A stretch of 64,000 nt of DNA from Membranipora membranacea (taxonomy: Eukaryota; Bryozoa; Gymnolaemata; Cheilostomatida; Membraniporidae), in NCBI GenBank assembly GCA_914767715.1, contig OU612073.1, forward strand, positions 9,982,001 through 10,046,000, in the 5' to 3' direction. A program made the translations under genes and the position numbers. Below, one piece after another: positions 50,495-61,100 of this stretch. The notes below the pieces were generated by a model. It did no database searches. It saw only the letters and a list, made by a program, of their open reading frames with translations, and was not told the DNA's origin. Every line of letters starts with the position of its first letter. Position 1 is the first letter of the stretch.

Positions 50495-52663
50495 ATGACA
50501 AAATCACTAGCTCTTGTTCTTGCTTGTTGTATACTTGTTCTGGCTGTTAATTCAGGTAAGGGTTTTGTTACTGTACGGCTCACCTATTGAATTAGCATGG
50601 ATGAATCCACACTGCAGTCTCAACCATCCATAAAATGAGTACTGATGCTAATAATGGCACAAAATCTTATTTTTGAACACAGCCTTACTGTATATCTCGT
50701 GTTTTGTATGGTTTGAACTACTGGTATTTCTGTTGCGCTTTTGGTGAAAAAGTAAAATTCAAGGTATATTTGAGGTGGCGATCGAGTAGATTTCATGACG
50801 GTAGGTTTGTTGCGCAGACACTAAAACTGTAATATGTGATTTGTGGTAGTTGTTTGCTAGTCGGGATAATATCGAGAATACCAAATTGATACTGCTGTAT
50901 CACCAAACAAAGCAGGGGCACGGCAATTGTGGTTGCCTGCAGTGAACTTGTTTTATGATCATGTTTTCTGTTTCTGCGAAACTCCCCAAATTTAAACTCC
51001 GCTGTCCAGCCATTACTTTCAAGAACTCAGTGCTTTGCAAAGGGTCGATAACTTTCTTCAATTGCTTTCAATCTCAATTATATTATAAATTTATGTAATG
51101 TATTCCTTTAATCTCAGTGAGTGCTAAGAAGAGATGCCCAGCTGTTAATCCATTCCAAGTAGGTATCTGTGAACATGGGTGTGGATCAGATGCTGACTGT
51201 GGAGATGGTAAACTCTGCTGCAGAAATGGTTGTGGAACTGTCTGCAGTAATGGTGTAGAAGGTAAATACAAATATCATGTCGTATGACCTCATTTAAATG
51301 TGTACCATGAGGATTGCTAGAATTCTGTCTTGTTTACATTAAGCTATTATATATATATATATATATATATATCATACTTATTATATATAATAACTATATG
51401 GTTGTATATGAACTCCTAAATAGTTGCACCAAACAGTGCCACCTATAAGGTCATAATTTGGAGTTTTGGAGTACTTTTACCAGCTATGAAAAATTATATA
51501 TCTAGTTTTCTCACAAACCATTATTTCAATGTCCCAACAAGCTATCTCAGCACCAAAGACTTCGCAAAAATCCATGATGTCAGTTCATTTTTTATTTTGT
51601 GTTCCAATTCGACTGGCTCTAACTCTAACCCTGAATGCTAAAGCGATGATCATCGTTCACCACAACTGAATAGAAATCAAGATAAATAAAGGGAAACCTT
51701 TCCTTGTTTTGAGTTTTCAATTATCTTATTTCAATCTGTTTACTTCTGAACATTACACCAGATATCTATTTCAGAAGCTGATATTCTTGCGCTACCACAA
51801 TTATTTATCAGTTAAATCTCATTAGTTTGAATCTGTCATCAAAACCATTGACACCATTGGAAAACCATCCACGTTGCTGTTAGAATCAGTCCTGAGGTTT
51901 CTATTTTGGTATTTATCTGCGTTGCAATCACAATGAATGAGGGTGACACTTCCGAAAACTTAAACTGCCACTGTATCGAAATTCTGAGTTGCTGGTATTG
52001 ATTTTGGTACCAGATAAATTGCCATTTAACTCAAGTACAGCTAGTTTGTCTAGCACCAGCTAAGAATTAAATTTAGCAAGTTTATATTTATTTTGCGGTG
52101 TTTGGTGTGGTGAATTCTATGCGAGATATCAACTGCTTTTAGGGCAAGGCTGCAATTTCTGCGCTAGTTTGCTCTTCGTTTGTAGTTTTACTTGAGTCAG
52201 GAGCACATCTGGGGGCCAACCAAACCCCAGTATCTGATGGACTGCAATGGGACTCGCGCCCTTGATATTCAACACTTGTGTGCTGAAGGACCAGCGGTTT
52301 AACCAACATAGCCACGTCCTACTCCAAGCATGTGGAGCGTATCAAACCTGCTGAACCTCAAACATCTTAGCTTGTGGCAAAAAACTGCCACGCAGGAATC
52401 ATTTGCACTGCCTTTTATTTTCAAACGATAGAATGAGGAAACAGAAATAACCACAAGTTATTTGTAAAATGAACTGACCATGAATATGATCCATTTTTAC
52501 AGATGTTGCCGTATCAGGAAAATGCCCGAAATCTAGCGGTTTGGGTGGATTCTGTGTATTCAGACCAGGAGTCAACTGTCTAAGCCACGATGAATGCCAG
52601 AGCCAAGGCAAGCTGTGCTGTTCAGAAGGCTGTGGAAAGGTCTGCAAAAGTCCGGTTGCCTAA
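50495..52663 (+). CDS. Secreted double-WAP-domain protein, copy 1
   Basis: Three exons, 50495-50555, 51118-51261 and 52503-52663, join in frame to 121 residues. Exon 1 is a signal peptide (MTKSLALVLACCILVLAVNS). Exon 2 is one WAP/four-disulfide core: KKRCPAVNPFQVGICEHG, then CGSDADCGDGKLCCRNGCG and TVC. Exon 3 is a second: SGKCPKSSGLGGFCVFRP, then NCLSHDECQSQGKLCCSEGCG and KVC. Each has the full set of eight cysteines in the order C-C-C-C-CC-C-C, and each domain is encoded by one phase-1 exon, the usual arrangement. WAP proteins are extracellular and commonly inhibit serine proteases, act on microbes or join shell and matrix proteins; which applies here is not shown. AATAAA motifs follow the stop (about 52667 and 52694). 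A near-identical gene lies 0.9 kb downstream. Intron 2 holds a tRNA-like repeat. Confidence 0.95.
52245..52324 (-). mobile_element. tRNA-like repeat (SINE head or tRNA relic) in WAP intron 2
   Basis: On the minus strand GTGGCTATGTTGGTTAAACCG resembles a pol III A box region and GGGCGCGAGTCCCA a damaged B box, about 50 bases apart. No complete cloverleaf was traced and the acceptor ends do not pair convincingly, so a decayed SINE head is more likely than a working tRNA gene. The element may extend further to about 52195. Confidence 0.5.
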
Positions 52664-53584
52664 GCAATAAAATGCAATGAAATTTTATGAGAATAAAACA
52701 TAAATATAATCATAAAATTTCAAACATACAGTCTTGTCTAAATTTCAAAGAAATTACAAGATCCAACTTGGGCTCTTACTTGAGTCTTACAGATTACTGC
52801 TACGATGATAATACTGAGCTCTAGACCTTACCTTGCCCCTATATTGACCTATCCTTACAACCAATAATTGACATCCTATCCTGAGTAAATACGATCATTG
52901 TTGGCGCTTTCGATCATAGATAAGACCTCTATTTGTCGAAAGATCAAATTACAAAGGGAATAGTGGCCCTATCAACTATCTGGACCCTCCATGGGTAAAA
53001 AGAATGAAAACTGATTCCAATTAACTACCAGAACAGCCTTTTTATAAACACCTTGAAACAACTTTTTGGTTGAGCTTTGATTCAGGGCTAGCTGACACAG
53101 AAAAAAAATACATAATTGCTCCTATAAGCTGGCAGGATAGGACCATTGATATCAATTCAAACATCAGTGAAAACACTCGGTACTGCTATTCTGGGCGAAA
53201 TACCACCAATATCATACCTAGTATGTTGTGCTGATATCATTTCTAGCCCAGTTTATAATACTACTTTTGTTATGTGAAATGACATTATTACAATTTGATT
53301 GAGTCACTCAGTCATACCATATCATACCATAGGCCAGTATCTCATATCAAACTTCAGTGGCGAGATCAAATTTACTCATGAGCCCAACATCTGCTCATAG
53401 ACATGCTTGAGTTCCTGAAGATTAATTAGAGACTGCAGCGGGACTTTAAGCAGTCCTGACGATGAATATGCGCCACAGTAAGGTTCATTTGCCATATTTA
53501 CTGCAAATATTAAGAGGTCAAGAGAAAATATGTGGCCATTCTTGATAGAGAAAGCAAAGAGCCTTGTCCTAGCAACAAAACATC

Positions 53585-55078
53585 ATGACTAAATCCCTAA
53601 CTCTTGTCGTTGCATGTTGTATAGCTGTTCTGGCTTTCAACTCAGGTAAGTTTCTTTTGTTGCTGCTACCCTTCAGCTTTTTAATCATTACGAACGTATG
53701 TATCAACGTATCAAGTACTCAGATTGCCTGATCTGATGACATGGCAGTGTTGGTGATTAGTACCAGACTATTTGTTCCGAACTTGTTAAAGGGTCAGTCC
53801 TATTAGAAAAATTGATATATTACCCCAGTAATTCAAATGTTGTGAGTTCATATAGAGCAAATAAAAAATTTTTTTAAATGAAAATTTTGGAAATTAGCAA
53901 TTAGTCTTTTTATATTATTTTTGCAAGGATCATAGAGAATCATAGTGGTCAGGGGGAGGCAATAAATCACTATGATACACTATGATCCCAATTTTCAGAC
54001 TTTGCAGCAGTTTTACTGCAATAAGGTTCACAGGCTGTTTCAATTCATACGCCGTAATGACTTTTCAGCCTGAGATCTTTAAAACCATACCAAACATGGC
54101 CTAGTAGGACTGTCACTTCAAGATTCCATCACTGAATTAAGCAATATGGTGTATCTAATACATCACATTTTATGTATTAGGCACAGCAAAAGCCTTATTT
54201 GTTGGAGACAAAAAAATAGTTAATCAATTTGAAGTGTTAATGGTAGTTGTTTTTCCGGAGAGGATACCAAATATCAATTCTGTTTCATTAAAATAAAATA
54301 GAGGCTTGGACAATTTGTAAGCCTTCAATGAGCATGTCAAATCTTGTGCATTTTTGTATCTTCATAAAACCCAAATCTTAACCTTGGCGCCAAGCCCCTG
54401 TTACCAAACCGCTGCTATTAAGAACCTCTAAATAACTACATGTACATAGCTTGCCCAAAACATAAACTGTGGTCACATGTTTTTCGCTACCAATCCATCC
54501 AATTTAGGAAAAAAGAGAAGTTGTCAGTGTTTGAAAAGAGGAAGAAAAATCTAAATATTTTGTCTTATTGATTCTGATCTAAAACAAGTTTGATCATTAA
54601 AATATTTCAGTGAGTGCCAAGAAGAAATGCCCAGCTGTGAATCCATTTCAAGTTGGTATCTGTGTACATGGCTGTAGATCAGATGCTGACTGTGGAGATG
54701 GTAAACTTTGCTGCAGAAATGGCTGTGGAACAGTGTGTTCTAATGGCGTAGAAGGTAAATAAAAACATTATATCATATGATCTGATGTCGACCATGAGGA
54801 TTTCCAGAATGTAGCTCTAACAAGTTTGGTTCCTACATTTTATTAACCTCCAAGCACAACCTATTACCAAAAATAAACTAACGGTGAAACAATGATGAGC
54901 ACCGTTTTTTGTTGCAGATGTTGCCGTGTCAGGAAAGTGCCCCAAATCCAGCGGCATGGCTGGAATCTGTGTGTTCAGACCTGGAGTCAACTGTTTAAGT
55001 CATGATGAATGCAAGAGCCAAGGCAAGCTGTGCTGTTCAGAAGGCTGTGGAAGTGTCTGCAAAAGTCCTGTCTTTTAA
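53585..55078 (+). CDS. Secreted double-WAP-domain protein, copy 2 (tandem duplicate)
   Basis: Exons 53585-53645, 54611-54754 and 54918-55078 have exactly the same lengths (61, 144, 161) and phases as copy 1 and give 121 residues. Signal peptide MTKSLTLVVACCIAVLAFNS. The two WAP cores keep all sixteen cysteines; differences from copy 1 are scattered (for example KKKCPAVNPF, CVHGCRSDADC, CPKSSGMAGICVF, the tail KSPVF). The proteins are about 90 percent alike by eye, pointing to a recent local duplication, while introns differ in length, mostly because copy 1 carries inserts. AATAAA at about 55102. Extracellular; same possible roles as copy 1. Confidence 0.95.
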
Positions 55079-55284
55079 TCACAATCGTTAATTTTGTCAA
55101 AATAAAACATGAAAAGTTATGAAACACCGGAATTACTGTTCATATATGTTTGATTTTCAGGTTTTGCTGTTCAGGTCCAATACCACTATATCACAAGGCA
55201 TCTATCACACCTTTTGTGTTAGTGAATAAGATATCAATCCTCAGAACCTTACCAAGTTGATGCTTGAAGATCACAAAAATAGAA

Positions 55285-55339
55285 GGCGAAATAAATTGTA
55301 CAACAAGTAAAATTTACTTGTTGTACAATTTACTTTGCC
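55285..55339. repeat. Near-perfect hairpin 3' of WAP copy 2
   Basis: GGCGAAATAAATTGTACAAC and AAGTAAA are followed by the reverse complement TTTACTTGTTGTACAATTTA then CTTTGCC. The stem is about 27 bp with one or two mismatches and a one-base centre. It is too tight for a microRNA precursor loop and has no relatives in the window. Confidence 0.75.
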
Positions 55340-55830
55340 TCCCTTTTATTATTGATTTAGAAATATAATATGATTGCAGAAAAGTCTAAGCTACAAACAA
55401 AATAAATAAATAACAAGCAGCCTCAGACCGATTAAGCTGTGTATGAATGGAATGAATCATGGTTATTTCATCAAATCTATCTAAAATACATTATTGGACG
55501 ACACAAGCCTCTGAAATTTTACTACTGTATTAGTTTGAACTGAATTTCTTTCTCGCTTAGCTCATTATTTCTCTCCCCTCATCATAAATATCATAAGACG
55601 TTTTATTGAGGTATATAAGTATGTATTGAAATAATTGGAAATGACAAATTGTTAACCTCATAAACAAAGAAAAAAACCATATGTACAAAAAATTAGAATT
55701 CTTAGATGGAGAATTATAAGTGTTGCTTTAAGTGAACGATATTACACATAACTGATAAGCAACAGTCAATGTAAGTCATGTAACATGCAAAGTAATCAGT
55801 AATCGTGACAGAGTAAAAAATAAGTTTTAA

Positions 55831-56470
55831 TTAATTTTTAGATCTCCATCGTCGTCTGTGATTACGGCGTCTGTTTGAGGTGTGTGACCGAGTTCGACTT
55901 ACAGGTCTCCGTACAGGTTTTATCTGCACTGGTGTCCTGCTATAATGAGTTTGTTTCTTATATCCTTTGGGCTTATTGCTCTGAGCCTGCCTCATCTGTT
56001 GACGTACTGCTGGGTTTGTTGAAGTCAGTTGTCTCCGCAGGGATGGCCATCTTTTCTCAACATATTGTGATCGAAAGGAGTGGTTTGGTACTGCATCAGC
56101 TAATTTGTTCTCAAGTCTCGTCAATATGTTTAGTAGGCCTACATCAGCCAAGTCAAAAGAATCTGTGGTTGTGGTATGAAGCCTAAAAAATCCAATGGCA
56201 GCTTGTAAAAATTTGAGGTAGAGATCAGACTTAACTTTGTTGACATATTTTCGAAAAGTATAAGTGCATCATAGGCTAAGTAGTTACTAGTTTCAGTGCA
56301 CTAACCATACATCTAGGACAAAACTTTACCCACCTGGGTCTCGTTGATGTCTCATATGGGAGAATAATCAGGTTTTCGTCCCCGGTTGTCCTAGTTCTAG
56401 CTTGTTCCGATGCTGAAGTTAACACCAGTAACATCTGTAACACCAGGAGAATACTCTGTAATATATCCAT
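55831..56470 (-). CDS. Small secreted, strongly basic protein, family unknown
   Basis: Two coding exons, 56470-56334 and 56182-55831, join in frame to 162 residues. The start MDILQSILLVLQMLLVLTSA is a signal peptide. The ATG lies ten bases after ATTGTAG, which looks like the acceptor of a 5'-UTR intron, so the transcript starts further upstream. After a short acidic part (TTGDENLIILPYE) comes a helix-like segment (ADVGLLNILTRLENKLADAV). The C-terminal half is rich in Arg, Lys, Ser and Thr, ending RRRNHRRRWRSKN. Dibasic sites abound, so it could be a prohormone, a matrix or polyanion-binding protein, or an antimicrobial; none is shown. Transcribed towards the WAP pair. No cysteines in the mature part. 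Confidence 0.72.
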
Positions 56471-58172
56471 TGTTATTCTACAATGAAAAGGAATAACTAT
56501 TGTCAGCAGCTTTCTCCTCATCTGTTGTTGTCAGTGAAGTTGTGTTCCAACGTCAGAGGAGAAGGCAAAACTTAGGAAAAGATTGTGATGCATTGAAAAG
56601 TCTTGAATAAGAAACATGTAATTAGGTGAGTTCACAGGTTGTATGTTGTATGTTTGTATTTCTGTTCCTCCTAAAATCAACAGTGCGATGTACCGGAGTG
56701 AATTCCACTATAGCAAAAAAGAGTAAGTCAGTAAAATACACAGCAATAAAATATAAAGTGATAAAGATGGTTACCAAAAATTATGTTAAAAATTAGAGTA
56801 TTTATAAAGAAAAAGTATTGTGTAGGTTCTCTGTCCTACAGCGGGGCATCTGGGTGGCGAGCGACACCCGAGTCTGTCGCCAACTCTTTCTTATTATTAG
56901 CTTGTTGAGTGGGTGTCCCTTATCATTGAAAAGATTATATATAAGGTTAAAATATTTGAGAGTTGAGACACCCTCATAATAATCATACAAATAGATTTAT
57001 TTCATTTTCTCACCTGTATTTATATGTGCTGGAAATCACAAAGACATAAACGTTTTAGATCAATATCTACACCTGCACTGACGCTGAAACGTGTCCTGTG
57101 TGCAAGGAAGAAAAGTAAGTAAGAAAGTCTTAAATCAATTCAAGTCTCTCATCTATTGCAGATGCTAATTGCTTTGCTAGAAAATATATAAGGTTGGAGG
57201 GTAAAAATTACTCCGCTACACCTTTTAGTTCTATTAGTCTTAATCACTACACTATAAATGATTAAAATATCGCAACTTTTGTCTCATGACGTCAGTCGAC
57301 CAATCTTGCTAATGAAAAATTGGTTAGACTGTGAGAAATTGCATGTCTATGCTGGCAATATTTGTCTCCAACTTTATTACACAAAATATAATTGGCAAAT
57401 TAATTTTCATTCTTATGCCTGAAAATAAATCGTCTAAAATTGTTTTACATGGAGAAACAAAAGAAATGAAAAAGAGAAACTATTACATGATAAAATTTAA
57501 AACAGGATTTAAAAAAAATTAATTGTTAGCTATTGGAATGGAATGGGATGTTCAAAATGAAACCTAGCCATGGTGTATGATACCTAAAATCTTACAGATA
57601 CAGGATTTTTGTCTTTTGTTGGTTTTACACCATGACTTCATGAGCTGTAAATCATTTTCAGATGACATTTGCAGATCAGTTCGGTCAGCTGAGTAACATG
57701 CTAAGTGCAAACACCATGAGTCAATAGCCAAGCAAATGAGGTAGAGAATTTGGTGAGAACATCATCGATATAATTATTGTATAAAAGAGGGAGTTGGAGC
57801 AAAAATGGATAGTGTGGAGCTCAAACAGTAACTGGCAATAACATTGTAGCTGATCAACTCAGGTCAGAAATACAACTTAATTTTAAAAGGCCTGCTATTG
57901 GTCATGAATGAGCGCTGGCCTTAACGCAAGCCGCTTTATTTTGAACCCTAAGGCTATGATCATTAGGTACGGGTCCTTCAGTAACTCCTCTCAAATAATG
58001 TATTAGGGTTTGGGGTAGGCAAACATATTCCTTTAATCATACGACCGAGTTTACAAAAATAAATTGTCACATGCTTGCTTAGAATTACAAAATTTAGTTC
58101 TTGACAAAGCCCTTCAGGTCAGGCAAAAGAAACAAAAGTCAGACCTAAAACCTCTTTCCCTCACAATTGTCG
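56471..58172. other. Intergenic between the basic-protein and PAN/FReD genes
   Basis: Should contain the 5'-UTR exon and promoter of the basic-protein gene and the 3' UTR of the PAN/FReD gene. No coding exon, repeat family or RNA gene was recognised. AT-rich. Confidence 0.45.
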
Positions 58173-61100
58173 TCAGTTGTCCCGGCTCAGCATCATCTGC
58201 ACAGCTTGGAGTGAGTGAGATTTATCCTTCCATGATCTCCAGTATATCCCAGCGGGCTCTCCAGGAGGTACAGTTTCAGTAGGATACCATTTACCATTCA
58301 GATTAGACGCGTAGTCACAACCATTTATCCACCAATCTCCTGCAATCATTAATAAACAAATTTTTGAATTTATCATCCCACTGAGTACTGATATTAGGGG
58401 TTGATGTCAGCTTATAGGTGACAATCTGTTGTCGCGTCTCATTTATACGTCCTGGTGCCTTTTGGCAGGAAAGTGGGACAGCTGTCACTCTAGTCCCTGG
58501 ACTGTCTAGCTGTTCCCATGCTTTTTATTCTATATATTTTATTTCTTTCCTTAAAAAGCATTCTTTTATATCCGTCCTTTTAGCAGAACAATAAAAAAAT
58601 AAAATAAAAAGAGGCTTTTTGGAAATTGAGGTTACATTAACCTTGAGAAGCAAATATTAGCTAGAGTTTTGCTTGGCTGTTTTGGGGCTGACCAAATGAT
58701 GTCACCAAATTTCACTAGTAAAGGTGTTAGTTTTTATAAAGTAAGGAGGTCAATTAAAATAAGCTAGCCATAAATTTCACTATTTTAAGGTAGAGACACG
58801 GGGTGAGCAAATGTTGACTTTCTATACACCGTTGGAAAGCTACCGAGCTGCTAATGCTAATACCACAGAAGGCCCTTAAAATCCCCTTTAATTTGGCTGT
58901 TTTGGATGTTCTTTGGTGCGCTATTCGAGGAAAACAGATAGGCAGTGCCAAAGTCTATTGGCATTTCCTGTATGCACCATGCTTAATCAAAGCGGCTTCG
59001 TATGTGAGAACTTCCAAAAAAAAATTGTGTGACAACAATAGTGGTCATTTCAAGGGTATGTTTGATGTTCTGTAAAATTGACACAAAACCTATTTACCTT
59101 TTAATATCCGTGCTGATCTTGATACATTAGTTATACTGCTGAAATATGGTGTGTGTGTCATTTAAAGACCATTTCAGGAAAAACTAGCAAAAATCTTGAC
59201 CACAAAATTTTTTATCTGCCCCAAAGTGGTGCTTAAAATTTCACATTTTATCATCAGATTTAAAAATCAGGCACATTATTGCGTGACGTAAAAAATCATA
59301 TTAGGCTCTTTATATATTGTTTTAAGCCATTAAATATGATGAGCTATACCTTTAAGAATAAGTACTACCCGCTTAGAAATTTCTTGCAATCAAATTGTCT
59401 CAGCCATCCACTTTTCTAAAAACAATTTATGGGCTTCATTTCCTTGATAAAATGACGCAACGCCATCCAATGACATTTTTGATGAGCTATTAAGCATCAG
59501 TAGCTCGGCAGCTTTCCAACGGTATATAGAAAGTCTATATTTGCTGACCCCGTGTTTCTACCTTAAGCCTGTGGCTATTGGAATATTAGTCCTCCTGCAA
59601 AAGTTATAATCCTGGAGTTAGTTTATAGTATGAACATTAATATTATCTGAACTATATTGGGAACATTTAATAGTTTTGATTTTTTCTTAATTTTTATCAG
59701 CTTATACAGCTTTTATCTGCTTATTTTAAGTTTCAAGTCGACGCCAGAGATATAAACCTAATCAGTACTCACCATAGAGTGTATCATTACAGCTGGCGTC
59801 ATAGTCAAATCCCAAATCATTGAACATATAATTCTGCTGTGTATGCTGGGGAGTGAGGCTATCTCCTCCAGATGCGTCCCCAGAATATCCTCCAACCTGT
59901 AAAACGTCAAGGAAACTAAGCAAAGTTAATATTTTATAGTCCTGATTAAATATAATGAAATACCACTTGATATGACAAACTGACAGCATCCATTACATAT
60001 TATTTAATCAAAAATTGGATGAATAATTTTATAAACATGAAACTCAAATTTTTATGATACAAAATTTCACTTACAACCATTCATCACCTGGTGATTACAG
60101 ATGATACTAACTCAGCAAAAAATAATTTAATCAGACTTACATTAAGGCTGTGTTTAGCGGCTCCATCAATTTTAAATTTAGTATAATTGGCGTAGAAGAA
60201 TTTGCCGTCAAACGTCCTCATTCTAATTGTTAACTTGTATTCTCGTCCCGGATGGTTACTATAGGATAGCATATATAACATCCGATATCCTTGAAAAACA
60301 AATAAAACTTGTTATGGCGATGAGCCCGGTTATTACCCCCACTCGTGTCAGCCTCAGCAACGTTATTGCCTTGCTTGCATTTATAATGCAAATAAGTTGG
60401 ATAGATATTAATTCAGTCTCACAGTGATTTAAGGTAGATCACCGTAACATAACTCCTATTTGTTGTGAGGATCTGTGGTCTACTTGGCAGTGAAAAACCC
60501 TGGGCTCAAAGACTGACTGACTGACACGCATAAAGATTAATCTTACCTACTTCTTACAAGAACAGACTTGATTGGGAACTGACTCATTTTGTTAGGTCTT
60601 ATGTGTGGATGAGAGATAAAAAGGCTACAACATATATCACCAGAGGGAGATGCAGACCAGAATCTGCACAGATAATTTTTTGCCGCTAATGATGGTTTAT
60701 AAAATAGAAAATTCTAAACCAATTAATCTGATGGAGTAATCTGTCCTAATAATTTGCAGTATGAGAAGAATCAACCACCGAATTACACCCACATGCTCAA
60801 AACTCACATGATACCAAAGTTTCAATATCTGAATCAATATTACTATCTCAAGTAGAGCGGTGAAACTCGGATATTGCACGTCATCAGGCTATACTGGCTT
60901 ATCATAATGGCTTCTAAATATCAAACTTGATTATAATGTATGTAAACATTTTTCTGCGATTTCGGGATGTGATCATTCTTTCCTGTCATATTTTATCTAT
61001 TAAAGCCATATGCATATACACATATTTAATTTATTTGTTTAAAGAGGTTTCCTTTTGGGGGGGGGGGGGTCTTTCAATTAGAATGAGCGATGCTTTACTA

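Noticed and set aside
52245-52324. A tRNA gene (Leu/Ser-like)
   Set aside because: The B box is damaged and no full cloverleaf with paired acceptor ends could be drawn; listed as a SINE head or relic.
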